Shown here: positions 35,023-43,896 of the stretch, piece after piece
Numbering within the stretch: position 1 is the first letter of the stretch
Layout of the letters: each line of letters opens with the position of its first letter
NCBI GenBank assembly: GCA_025361425.1
Contig: JANYAH010000110.1
Location: forward strand, 1 to 52,220
From: Candidatus Solibacter sp.
GTDB lineage: Bacteria > Acidobacteriota > Terriglobia > Bryobacterales > Bryobacteraceae
Length of the DNA stretch: 52,220 nt
Reading direction: 5' to 3'
Position numbers and translations under genes: made by a program
Notes under the pieces: model-generated
What the model was told of the DNA's origin: nothing
Databases searched by the model: none
What the model saw: the letters and a program-made list of their open reading frames with translations, nothing else

Positions 35023-37219
35023 CCGCATTCGTATCGCCGTGCTCTTGTTCGTGATCATGGCCGGCTTCTATTGGAAGCTCACCCTCACCCGCCAGTTCGA
35101 GTGGATGAGCGGCCCCGACCTTGCCGAACAGGTCCTGCCCTGGTTCCACGTGCAGGCCCAGGAGTGGCACGCCGGGCGCTTCCCGCTCTGGGATCCCTAC
35201 CTCTGGGCCGGCCAACCGCTCTTCGGAGAGGCGCAGCCCGGCGCCGCCTATCCCTTGAATTGGATCCTCTTCCTGCTGCCGCTGGAGAACGGCCATATCG
35301 CGGGCTGGGCACTGGCCTGGTATTACGTAACGATCCACCTGATGGCGGCTGGTTTCTGCTACCTCTTCTGCCGCAGCCTCGGCCGTTCGCGCAGCGCCAG
35401 CCTCGCCGGCGGTCTCATCTTCAGCCTCTCCGGCTACCTCGCCAACACCGCCTGGCCCCAGATGATCAACGGCGCCGTCTGGATCCCCCTGGTGTTCCTC
35501 TTCCAGTTGCGCGCCTCGCGTAACCGGCGGCCCGCCGCCAACGCCGCACTCTCCGGCATGTTCCTGGGCATCGCTTTTCTGAGCGGCCATCATCAGATCC
35601 CCATCTTCACTTCCGTCGCCTGGGCCGGCGTCTGGGTCTACCTTCTTGCCCGGAATCGGCGCCTGCTGGTTCCCGCCGTGGTCGCACTTCTGTTCGCCGG
35701 ATTGAGCGGCGCCATGCAGACGCTCCCCGCCTACGAGTACGGCCGCCTCGCCAAACGCTGGGTGGGCGCGGCCGAACCCATCACGTGGAACCAGCCTGTC
35801 CCGTACTCCGTCCACGCCTACTACGACCTCAAGGCGTTCAGCCTCTTCGGTATTGTCTTCCCCGGTGTGAAGGCCCATTTCGATCCCTTCCTCGGAGTGG
35901 TCGCGTTCTCTCTCGCGCTGTTCGCCGTCACCGCCCGGTGGCGCGACGCCCGCGTGCGCCTGTTGGCCGCGCTCGCTCTCGCCGTAATTCTCTATGCTTT
36001 GGGCCACAACAGCGTCTTTCAGGGAGCGCTCTACGGCCTCATCCCGGAACTCGACAAGGCGCGCTCGGCGTCCGCCGTGGTGGTGCTCTTCCAGTTCGCC
36101 GCCGCCGCGCTGGCAGCTTTCGGAATCGATCGACTCGCCGCTTCCTGGACCGCCCGCGGCACCTGGATCCTGGCCGGATTCGGCGCGCTCACGCTTGCCA
36201 TCGCCCAAGCTGTGATCTTCGCCAACAAGCTAACCTTCCCCGCCGACGACCGCGTCATCCTGACCGCCGTCATCGCGCTGCTTGCCGCCGCGCTCTTCGC
36301 CGCCTGGCGCCGCCAGGCCCTGACCGAGACGCAGGCGCGTGTCCTGCTGGTGCTCCTGCTCCTCCTCGAACTCGGCAACACCGGCCAATACGGCTTCGCC
36401 GACCGCTCCGACCGCAACCAGATGCAGTGGCTCGACAAAATCCACGCCAACGCCGATATCGCCGAGTACCTCCGCAAGCAGCCCGGATTCCAGCGCGCCG
36501 AAGTCGCCGCGGACGCCTTCCCGCCCAACTGGGGCGCCTTCCACGGCGTCGAAATGCACGGCGGCATGGGCGCCAGCGTTACCACCAATGTGCTGCAATC
36601 GGAATTCTTCAGCCTGACCGGCCGCCGCATGTACGGCGTCGCCTACACCATCGCCACCGCCCCGCAGCCCGACGCCGGTGACGAAGTCTTCGCCGGCGCC
36701 AGCGGCATGAAGGTATACCGCCGCGACGCCTTCCCGCGCGCCTGGGCCGTCCACGAACTGGTCCGCGTGTCCGAGACCGGCGAGGGGAATATGCTGGTGG
36801 GCCGGGCCCCGGAATCCTTCCGCCGTAAGGCTCACATGGTGGCGCCACCTCCACGCGTGGAACCCTGCGCCGCGCCAGACACCGTCCAACTCATCGAGCA
36901 CGCACCAGACCGTCTCGCCATCCGCGCCGAAATGGCGTGCGACGGCATGGTGGTTCTCTCCGATGCTTTCTACCCCGGTTGGCGCGCCCGCGTCGATCAC
37001 CGCCCCGCGCAGATCTACGAAGTCAACGGCGCCATGCGCGGCGTCGCCGTCCCGCGCGGCACGCACACCGTCACCATGCGCTATCGCCCGGTCAGCGTGT
37101 ATCTGGGCGCGGCGCTGACCCTGCTCGGCATCCTCGGCGCGCTCGGTTGGGCGGCCTTCGCTCTACCGTCGCCCGGCCAGCGTCGCCTCCATTGCCAGCG
37201 CTGGCACGCTACATCTTAA
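35000..37219 (+). CDS. YfhO-type polytopic membrane protein
   Basis: A 739-residue inner-membrane protein with about a dozen transmembrane helices (for example 11-23, 84-96, 100-125, 200-235, 290-330, 350-440) and a soluble C-terminal domain (about 460-705) before a last helix. The first loop has GPDLAEQVLPWFHVQ and FPLWDPYLWAGQP, typical of YfhO/GT-C-like proteins. These are thought to act in glycosylation of cell-envelope polymers; the exact reaction here is unknown. It starts inside acyP, and its end overlaps the convergent vWFA gene by 11 bases. Confidence 0.82.
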   Translation: MAPSESGNRIRIAVLLFVIMAGFYWKLTLTRQFEWMSGPDLAEQVLPWFHVQAQEWHAGRFPLWDPYLWAGQPLFGEAQPGAAYPLNWILFLLPLENGHIAGWALAWYYVTIHLMAAGFCYLFCRSLGRSRSASLAGGLIFSLSGYLANTAWPQMINGAVWIPLVFLFQLRASRNRRPAANAALSGMFLGIAFLSGHHQIPIFTSVAWAGVWVYLLARNRRLLVPAVVALLFAGLSGAMQTLPAYEYGRLAKRWVGAAEPITWNQPVPYSVHAYYDLKAFSLFGIVFPGVKAHFDPFLGVVAFSLALFAVTARWRDARVRLLAALALAVILYALGHNSVFQGALYGLIPELDKARSASAVVVLFQFAAAALAAFGIDRLAASWTARGTWILAGFGALTLAIAQAVIFANKLTFPADDRVILTAVIALLAAALFAAWRRQALTETQARVLLVLLLLLELGNTGQYGFADRSDRNQMQWLDKIHANADIAEYLRKQPGFQRAEVAADAFPPNWGAFHGVEMHGGMGASVTTNVLQSEFFSLTGRRMYGVAYTIATAPQPDAGDEVFAGASGMKVYRRDAFPRAWAVHELVRVSETGEGNMLVGRAPESFRRKAHMVAPPPRVEPCAAPDTVQLIEHAPDRLAIRAEMACDGMVVLSDAFYPGWRARVDHRPAQIYEVNGAMRGVAVPRGTHTVTMRYRPVSVYLGAALTLLGILGALGWAAFALPSPGQRRLHCQRWHATS

Positions 37220-38159
37220 GAGCGTAATAGCCCTTACGAACATGTACCACCAGATCCCGCCGGTTCTTTACCCGCAGCTCGATGGCATGGAACAGGCCGT
37301 CGGTCTTCAGCGGCTCGGGCTTGTAGGCGATGTTGTATTGGTGGCGCAGCTCGTTAGCGATGTTTTCGAACGATTGCTCCAGGTCTTCCACTTTGAAGGG
37401 GAAGAATGCCCGGCCGCCGGTCTCCGCGGTGAGGTACTTTAACACTTTATCGCCATCGCTTTCGATCTTGCTGATATTCGTGGAGATTGCGTAGACCACC
37501 ACGTCGGCCTTCTGCGCCATCTCGAGCGCCTGGTCACGCGTGTACTGGCTCTGGTTGTCGTCGCCATCGCTGACCACTACGATCGCGCGCCGGAACTTGT
37601 GCTTCGGCTGGTCCTGCGAAAGCTTGTCTCGGCAGGCGAAAAAGATGGCGTCATACAGCGCAGTGCCACCGCCCGGCCGCAACTGCCGGATCGCCGTAGC
37701 CAGCTTCTCCGTGTCGCCGATCAGGTCGCTGACCAGTTCCGCTTTGGTGTCGAAGCTCACCAGCATAGCGCGGTCCTGATTGGCGTGGAGCGTGTTGGTG
37801 AGGAACTCAATGGCGGCGTCCTGCTCGAACTTGAATCGCTCCCGTATGCTGTTGCTGGTATCGATCAGGATCCCCAGCCGCAGCGGCAGATCGCTTTCCG
37901 CGTTGAATTCAAGAACGGTCTGCGACTTCTTGCTGTCAATTACCTCGAAATCTTCCTTGGTCAGGTTGGTGACGAAGCGGCCCTTGCGATCCGTGACCGT
38001 GTACAGCAGGCTGACCCGCGTCACGTCCACCTGGATCCGCGTGGGCTCATCCGCCTGCACCGGCTGCTGGACAGGCGGTGGGACAACGGGTTTCTGCTCT
38101 GCGGCCCAGAGGCCGGCGCCAATGGCGGCGAAGGTCGCGAGAAGAACCCAGAATTTCAT
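37209..38159 (-). CDS. Secreted von Willebrand factor A domain protein (acidobacterial VWFA-related family)
   Basis: A 316-residue exported protein. A signal peptide (MKFWVLLATFAAIGAGLWAA) and a Pro-rich stretch precede a beta-rich segment with VTDRKGRFVTNLTKEDFEV, then a vWFA domain with the metal site DTSNS at about 99-103, the T/D residues in GGGTALYDAI, and SDGDDNQS. The family is greatly expanded in acidobacteria, and its role is unknown (probably adhesion or protein interaction). TATAAT lies eight bases before ATG 38159, suggesting a leaderless mRNA. Confidence 0.9.
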   Translation of the reverse strand: MKFWVLLATFAAIGAGLWAAEQKPVVPPPVQQPVQADEPTRIQVDVTRVSLLYTVTDRKGRFVTNLTKEDFEVIDSKKSQTVLEFNAESDLPLRLGILIDTSNSIRERFKFEQDAAIEFLTNTLHANQDRAMLVSFDTKAELVSDLIGDTEKLATAIRQLRPGGGTALYDAIFFACRDKLSQDQPKHKFRRAIVVVSDGDDNQSQYTRDQALEMAQKADVVVYAISTNISKIESDGDKVLKYLTAETGGRAFFPFKVEDLEQSFENIANELRHQYNIAYKPEPLKTDGLFHAIELRVKNRRDLVVHVRKGYYALKM

Positions 38160-38167
38160 ATGGCCTA

Positions 38168-38173
38168 ATTATA
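38168..38173 (-). promoter_or_regulatory. -10 box (TATAAT) of the vWFA gene, likely leaderless
   Basis: Perfect TATAAT on the reverse strand, eight bases before ATG 38159, with no Shine-Dalgarno between. Confidence 0.5.
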
Positions 38174-38281
38174 CCCCTGCCCAGAGTGAGACTATGGGCG
38201 GTATAAAGACCACTTTGCTCCAACACCCCGGCCCACTCAGGGTGTACCATGAGGTCGCGGCGGCATTGGCCGCGCTCAAAT

Positions 38282-41200
38282 ATGCCTGCTCGACTCCTGT
38301 GTTTTGCGGCGGCGCTGGCGCTCGGCCTGACAGCGGCGCCAGCCGACGTCCGCGTGTGGCAGGATGTCCTCACCCTCCCCACTTACCAGGAGGGGCAGCC
38401 CGATCCCAATCCGCCCTTCGACCAGTTCGCCGCAACAAAATTCAACTACCCATATACGCTGCGCGAAAATATTACCGGCCGCCGTGTGGACACCGCCTGG
38501 CGCGCCATTTACCTGGAAAACGAGTACTTGAAGTGCTCAGTGCTGCCCGACATCGGCGGCCACCTCTATACCTGCATCGACAAGCTCAGCGGGCAGCCGA
38601 TGTTCTATGCCAACCCGTCGATCAAAAAGGCGCAGATCGGCTACCGCGGCGCCTGGGCGGCATTCGGCATCGAGTTCAATTTCCCGGTGTCGCACAACTG
38701 GGTTTCCATGTCTCCGGTGGATTTCTCCTTTGCGAAAAACGCGGACGGCAGCGCGTCCGTTTTCGTCAGCAACATCGACCGCCCGTACGGCATGCAATGG
38801 ACGGTCGAGTTGCGCCTCGCACCCGCCTCCGCCCTGTTGGAACAGCGCGTCACCCTCTATAACCGCGGCGACGTGCGCCATCGATTCTACTGGTGGAGTA
38901 ACGCCGCGGTGCGCGTGTGGGACGACTCGAACATCTGGTATCCCATGCGCTGGGCCGCCAGTCACGGTTTCACCGAAGTGGAAAGCTGGCCGGTCAACTC
39001 CGCCGGTCTCGATCTCAGTGTGATTCGCAACCAGACACGCGGTCCGGTTTCCCAGTTTGTCCACGGCAGCCGCGAACCGTTCATGGGCATCTACCATCCC
39101 ACGACGCAGACCGGCGTGGCGCACTATGCCGGCTATGCCGACCTGCCCGCCAAGAAGATCTGGTCGTGGGGCGTCGATACCGACGGTCTCGACTGGCGGC
39201 GCGCCCTCTCCGACGACAACAGCGCCTACGTCGAGGTTCAGGCGGGGCTCATGCGCAACCAGGAAACCTATGCGTTCCTGGAGCCACGGCAGAGCATCCA
39301 CTTCACCGAATACTGGATGCCGGTGCGCGCCATCGGCGGCGTCGCCCGCGCCAACCTCGCCGGAGTGCTCCACCTGCATCGCGAGGGGGGCAGCCTGCTG
39401 GCCGGATTCAACACCAACCGCACCGTGGCGGGCGCCAAAGTGCGGATTCTCACTGGGACGCGGCTCCTCCGGGAAGACACGGTGGACCTTGCACCGGAGC
39501 GAACCTGGGCGCTCAAAATGGCGGATGCTCCCCAGTCCCACCTCACGTTCGAATTGTGGGACGCCGCCGGCCACGCGCTGATGCGGCACACGGAGGGTGA
39601 GTACGATTGGACGCCGGAACAGGAGATCCGCACCGGCGCCCAACCGCGACCGCCGTCTGGCGGACCGCTCGAAGCCGGCGACGCTTTAGAGCGCAATGGG
39701 AACCTGCCGGCGGCCTACGATGTATACGACCGCGCCCGGCGGCAGTCGCCGGACGACCAGGCGCTCCGCGTCGCCGCGGGACGGCTGGCAGCTTCGCTGC
39801 TGCGATATGCGGATACAGTCCGCTGGCTGGAGCCGGCGCAGGCCCGCGCCACTCACGATGCGGAGATCGCCTACTATCTCGGGCTGGCGTACCAGGGGCT
39901 CGGGCGGATTCGGGATGCGCGGCTGCAATTTGAAACCACGCGGCGCATGCCGCGCTTCCGCGCTGCCGGAAACCTGAAGTTAGCCGAATTGCTGGCGCGC
40001 GAGGGCGACCTGGCGAGCGCCTCCACCTACCTGGAAGAGGCGCTCTACACGGAACCCGACGACCAGCGTGCGCGCGAAGAGTGGATCGCCGTTCAGCGCG
40101 CGCTGGGCCGGATACCGGACACGGCAAAACAACCGCTCAGCCTGTTCCTCTCCGGAGAAACCGGATCGGATGCCGAGCGCGTGCTGGCCATCGCCGCGCA
40201 GTACATGCGGCTGGGCCTGTGGCGCGAGGCTTGGACCGTGCTCGCGCGCCCCTACCCGCCAACGCCGCCGGAGCAGTCCGAACCTGGCGTGCCCTCGCCG
40301 CGGCAGCATCCCCTGGTTGCCTACTATCGCGCGTTCTGCCTGCGGAAGTTGGGAGAACCCGCTGCCGCCGATTACGACCTGGCCGCGAAGTTGCCCACGG
40401 CCTTTGTGTTCCCGCATGGCGCACAGACGCTGGAAGTGGTCGAGGCCGCGCTGCGGGAAAGGCCGCGCGACGCCACGGCCCATTTCCTGCTGGGCTCGCT
40501 GCGCATGGCCTCCGGGCTCATCGACGCCGCCCTTGACGAATGGCGGACCGCGCAGAAGTTCAACCCCGCAATTCCGGTGTTGCACGCCAACCTCGGCCGC
40601 GCCCTGCTGCGCATCAAGCGCGACGTACCCGCTGCCGCGGAAGCCTTCCGCGCCGGCCTGGTTACCGACCCGTCCAACACCGAAATCTACGCCGGGCTCA
40701 GCTCCGCGCTCGGCATCCTCGGGCGGCCGGCGGCGGAAGTGGTCGCGGCACTAGAGCGCTATCCGGATCCGCCGCGAATGCCGGCGGCGCTGGTTTACGA
40801 TGCGGCGCTCAGCTACGCCGAGGCCGGGCGTTTCGACCAGGCCAAGGCAATCTTCCAAGGCCGCTTTTTCCCGCGCGAGGAGGGCGGCACCAACGTCCGG
40901 CAGGTGTGGATCCGGGTGCGCGCACTCGAAGCTCAATCCAACGCGACGCTCGGCCGCTGCCCTGCCGCACTCGCCATCGTGGATCATATCGGCGCGGAAG
41001 TCGGGCAACTCGATTTCACGCGCGACGGGCTCGATCGCTTCGTCTCCGCCGCGCCCAACCAGGCGGCTCTCGGAATCGCTGAGGCGCGTTGCGGCCGGGC
41101 CAACGCCGCGGCCCGCCGCATCCGAAGCCTGAGCGCGTCCAGCGAAGCCGACAGTCTGGTCTTCGCCTACGAACTCGCACGACAGTTGCCCGGCTTCAAT

Positions 41201-41422
41201 GCCGCGGAGTGGACCGCGCAATTGCGGACGGCGGCTCGCCGCTGGGGCGGGCGCGGCGCCGAGTCGAGTTGGAACGCGGCCATCTCCGGCATGCTGGAAC
41301 TTGACTTGGGGCGCACGAAAGAAGGCCGGGCCCTCATCGAGCCCGCGCTGCTGCTCCCAGACCGCGGCCTGGCCCACCATTTGGGCCGCGAAGCGCTGCG
41401 CAGCATCGCCGCGAAACCATGA
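38282..41422 (+). CDS. Exported DUF5107 and tetratricopeptide-repeat protein
   Basis: A 1,046-residue protein. From ATG 38282 there is a signal peptide (MPARLLCFAAALALGLTAAPA). Residues about 20-420 form the DUF5107 region, a mutarotase-like beta-supersandwich with YLENEYLKCSVLPDIGGHLYTCID and several aromatic-rich strands; this suggests carbohydrate handling. From about 455 to the end are many TPR-like helices (AGDALERNGNLPAAYDVYDRA, YYLGLAYQGLGRIRDARLQFE, HANLGRALLRIKRDVPAAAEAF). No catalytic residues can be assigned. It diverges from the vWFA gene over 122 bases. Confidence 0.8.
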   Translation: MPARLLCFAAALALGLTAAPADVRVWQDVLTLPTYQEGQPDPNPPFDQFAATKFNYPYTLRENITGRRVDTAWRAIYLENEYLKCSVLPDIGGHLYTCIDKLSGQPMFYANPSIKKAQIGYRGAWAAFGIEFNFPVSHNWVSMSPVDFSFAKNADGSASVFVSNIDRPYGMQWTVELRLAPASALLEQRVTLYNRGDVRHRFYWWSNAAVRVWDDSNIWYPMRWAASHGFTEVESWPVNSAGLDLSVIRNQTRGPVSQFVHGSREPFMGIYHPTTQTGVAHYAGYADLPAKKIWSWGVDTDGLDWRRALSDDNSAYVEVQAGLMRNQETYAFLEPRQSIHFTEYWMPVRAIGGVARANLAGVLHLHREGGSLLAGFNTNRTVAGAKVRILTGTRLLREDTVDLAPERTWALKMADAPQSHLTFELWDAAGHALMRHTEGEYDWTPEQEIRTGAQPRPPSGGPLEAGDALERNGNLPAAYDVYDRARRQSPDDQALRVAAGRLAASLLRYADTVRWLEPAQARATHDAEIAYYLGLAYQGLGRIRDARLQFETTRRMPRFRAAGNLKLAELLAREGDLASASTYLEEALYTEPDDQRAREEWIAVQRALGRIPDTAKQPLSLFLSGETGSDAERVLAIAAQYMRLGLWREAWTVLARPYPPTPPEQSEPGVPSPRQHPLVAYYRAFCLRKLGEPAAADYDLAAKLPTAFVFPHGAQTLEVVEAALRERPRDATAHFLLGSLRMASGLIDAALDEWRTAQKFNPAIPVLHANLGRALLRIKRDVPAAAEAFRAGLVTDPSNTEIYAGLSSALGILGRPAAEVVAALERYPDPPRMPAALVYDAALSYAEAGRFDQAKAIFQGRFFPREEGGTNVRQVWIRVRALEAQSNATLGRCPAALAIVDHIGAEVGQLDFTRDGLDRFVSAAPNQAALGIAEARCGRANAAARRIRSLSASSEADSLVFAYELARQLPGFNAAEWTAQLRTAARRWGGRGAESSWNAAISGMLELDLGRTKEGRALIEPALLLPDRGLAHHLGREALRSIAAKP

Positions 41423-41948
41423 GTCAACGCACTTCTTTGACTTATCAAAGGAACTTTTGGTGGACTTGGATCGGTTCGAGCTATCGCCTAGATTATTGAA
41501 TTTTGCGTAGATACTATATCCCAAGCGGTTCAAGCCACCTAACCGAGAGATACGCTTTGGGTTGGACGAAAGTAGTAGGCCCACTCTGGGTCTTCGAAAA
41601 CAGTTCGTTAAAACGAGACAACCAGTTCACTCTGCGGCTGATCGACTGGTCATCGAGTTAGCTTCCCGAGGGCGTGACGCGCTTCTCGGGTGCGCATCGG
41701 AGGGTTACACCACCAGCGGCTCCGAGGCGGAGACATTTTGACATTGTCCGAGCTGTGCAACTTATACCCGAGTGCAACTCTTGCATGCCACGGAGAAGAT
41801 CCGGAAAGAGCCCTGTTCGGCCTCCAGATCACTGAAATAGCAGAATTCATGCGGCCGGCAACCGAACAGCGATTCCAGCGGAATGGACTTTTTCTCACGC
41901 TACGCCAGCTCGATTCGCCATTGGCCTTCGACTTGCTAAACCAACATT
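41423..41948. other. Long gap without a supported gene
   Basis: No convincing gene in 526 bases. A TTGACA (41738-41743) with TTATAC 18 bases later is a possible promoter, and CCCGAG...CTCGGG near 41663-41688 could form a hairpin. An ORF at 41690-42076 reads across the start of the BON gene in another frame and has no recognisable features. The DNA is less GC-rich than what precedes it, so this may be the edge of the accessory region. Confidence 0.5.
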
Positions 41949-42356
41949 ATGAATCGATCACTCAAATTTGTCGTTCCTGCCCTCACAGTTTGGACGCTGC
42001 TTTTTGGCGTGGGACAGTTGGGAGCTGCTCAGGACCCTCAACCGGCACCCGACAATACCAAAATGAACAAGCGTGATCGGGCCCCATCGCAACCGACCGC
42101 GGACCAGGCGAAAGAGACCTCTGCCGATCGGGACACCATGCAAAAGATCAGAAAAGCGATCATGGCTGACAAATCGCTCTCGACCTACGCTCACAATGTC
42201 AAGGTCATTTCCGAGCACGGCAAAGTCACGCTCAGAGGACCTGTCCACACGGAAGAAGAGAGCCGGAACATCGCAGCTAAGGCAACCGAAGTAGCCGGGG
42301 TCGGGAATGTCGTAAATCAACTTTCTGTTAAAGGCGACAAGACTCCCCGAAAGTAA
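41949..42356 (+). CDS. Exported BON-domain protein
   Basis: A 135-residue protein with a signal peptide (MNRSLKFVVPALTVWTLLFGVGQLGAA), a hydrophilic linker and one BON domain (about 65-130: IRKAIMADKSLSTYAHNVKVISEHGKVTLRGPVHTEEE..., ending VNQLSV). BON proteins bind lipid or envelope surfaces and often belong to osmotic or envelope stress responses (OsmY-like). It is followed 54 bases later by a stress protein gene, so the pair may be a stress unit. Confidence 0.82.
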   Translation: MNRSLKFVVPALTVWTLLFGVGQLGAAQDPQPAPDNTKMNKRDRAPSQPTADQAKETSADRDTMQKIRKAIMADKSLSTYAHNVKVISEHGKVTLRGPVHTEEESRNIAAKATEVAGVGNVVNQLSVKGDKTPRK

Positions 42357-42410
42357 CCACAAGCCGCCTGAAAACGGCATGAACCTCAACTCACGAAAGG
42401 AAGTGATAAC

Positions 42411-43037
42411 ATGGCTGGAAAGAACACGGCGGTATTCGGAATTTTTAAGTCTCTGCCGCAGGCCGGGCATTGCGTAGATTCATTAGTTGCCGACGGCTTC
42501 AAAAGCGATGACGTGTCGATGTTGGCGCCGGATCAGAGAACAACTAAGGAGTTGGCAGCCGAGAAGAATACCAAGGCCCCAGAGGGCACCACCGCGGGTG
42601 TGGTGGCCGGGGGTGCACTTGGAGGAACTCTTGGTTTGCTGGCCGGTATCGGCGCTCTTGCCATCCCGGGCCTCGGGCCTTTTATCGCAGCGGGGCCGAT
42701 CATGGCGGGACTTGCGGGCCTGGGTGTTGGCGCCGCGACCGGTGGTCTTATTGGCGCTCTGGTCGGAATGGGAATTCCAGAGTACGAAGCGAAACGCTAC
42801 GAAGGCCGAGTGAAAGACGGAGGGATATTACTGTCTGTTCATTGCGACGACTCTAATTGGGTAGGCAAGGCTAAAGACATTCTCAAAAATGCCGGAGCTG
42901 AAGACATCGCTTCAGCCGGGGAGAAGGCTATCAGTACACACGGCGTCGAGGTGCACCCGGGAGAGGGAGTTCGCCCTTCTCCGACTTCATCGGCTGCATA
43001 CAGAGATCCAGCAGAACGCGGTCCAAAGGTCAGGTAA
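42411..43037 (+). CDS. YflT-like general stress protein with glycine-zipper membrane segment
   Basis: A 208-residue protein. The N-terminal FGIFKSLPQAGHCVDSLVADGF matches the heat/general stress (YflT, GSP-17M type) fold. A Gly-rich hydrophobic stretch (about 60-130, GGALGGTLGLLAGIGALAIPGLGPF) looks like a membrane-inserting glycine zipper. EYEAKRYEGRVKDGGILLSVHCDD then follows, and the tail is disordered. The ribosome site AGGAAG precedes ATG 42411. A strong hairpin terminator lies just after the stop. Confidence 0.78.
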   Translation: MAGKNTAVFGIFKSLPQAGHCVDSLVADGFKSDDVSMLAPDQRTTKELAAEKNTKAPEGTTAGVVAGGALGGTLGLLAGIGALAIPGLGPFIAAGPIMAGLAGLGVGAATGGLIGALVGMGIPEYEAKRYEGRVKDGGILLSVHCDDSNWVGKAKDILKNAGAEDIASAGEKAISTHGVEVHPGEGVRPSPTSSAAYRDPAERGPKVR

Positions 43038-43042
43038 GTAAA

Positions 43043-43072
43043 CGGGCGCAATCCCCATTGCGCCCGTATTCT
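43043..43072. terminator. Strong hairpin terminator between convergent genes
   Basis: CGGGCGCAAT-CCCC-ATTGCGCCCG is a perfect 10-bp stem with a 4-base loop, followed by TATTCT on the forward strand. It sits between the stress gene and the convergent histidine kinase and could serve both. Confidence 0.75.
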
Positions 43073-43145
43073 GCCCTTACTACCTTGCGCTTTCGCGGAT
43101 GGTACGCGCGCCGGACCCGACCCTGGTTAGTGCCACTTTCAGTTT

Positions 43146-43859
43146 TCACTCAGTCCCATCCGCGGCTAGTGTGAAAACGAAAGTAGAACCTGCCTGGGTG
43201 TTCGATTCGACCCAAATTGTTCCGCCATGGGCTTCGACAATCTTTTTGCAAATCGCGAGACCAAGGCCGATGCCTTGATGGACGCCGCCGTGGAGTCCTT
43301 GGAAAGGCTGAAATATTTGATCCTGGTACTTCAGCGGAATACCAATTCCGTTGTCGCTGATGGCGAATCGCCACCGGTCTCCGTCTCTGGCAGCCGTTAT
43401 TTCAATACGAGGGAGGGCCGTTGCACGATAGTCGAGAGCATTACTCAGCAGGCAGCGAAAGAGTACGCTGAGTTGCCCGTGAATTCCGCAGAGGCGCGGC
43501 AACGCGTTGTACTGAATGGTCGCGCCTGTCTCGCGAATTTGCACCTGCAAAGTGGCGAGAGCGCCTTGGAGCGCGATCTCGACGGGTATTGGCCCGGATG
43601 AGGGGCTCTCGGGCATCAGGGCCATCGAGTAGCTTGCCAAGGATTTCGCGAGATTGTCGATTCGTGTCACGCCCTCAAACACCTCCTTTAAAAGAGCCCT
43701 TGCCTGCTCATCGAAGCGATCGTCCCACCCTTCAGACAGCAAGGCGGCCGACGTGGCAATAACGCGAAGAGGGGCGCGGAGATGGTGAATGGCGGTGTCT
43801 AAGAAGCGCTGATATTCCCGAACTGATACTCGATCTTCAATAGAGTGTTGGGGTGACAT
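43146..43859 (-). CDS. Soluble histidine kinase lacking a sensor domain
   Basis: A 237-residue kinase without transmembrane or PAS segments. The HisKA box is AIHHLRAPLR, with H25 as phosphoacceptor followed by a second His where most kinases have an acidic residue. The N box (LLSNALDYR), G1 (DNGIGIP) and G2 (GIGLGLAICKKI) are present. The start at ATG 43859 has GGAG upstream. It follows the sigma54 regulator gene by 37 bases, so the two probably form a pair and sense an internal signal through another protein. Confidence 0.85.
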   Translation of the reverse strand: MSPQHSIEDRVSVREYQRFLDTAIHHLRAPLRVIATSAALLSEGWDDRFDEQARALLKEVFEGVTRIDNLAKSLASYSMALMPESPSSGPIPVEIALQGALATLQVQIRETGATIQYNALPRLCGIHGQLSVLFRCLLSNALDYRATALPRIEITAARDGDRWRFAISDNGIGIPLKYQDQIFQPFQGLHGGVHQGIGLGLAICKKIVEAHGGTIWVESNTQAGSTFVFTLAADGTE

Positions 43860-43896
43860 GAATGTCTCCAAAGGAAGCCAAAGCAACACGGATGGC

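Noticed and set aside
41527-41533. tRNA-like GGTTCAA motif
   Set aside because: No matching acceptor stem, anticodon arm or CCA context around it.
41690-42076. 128-codon ORF before the BON gene
   Set aside because: No recognisable features, no ribosome site, and it overlaps the BON gene start in another frame.
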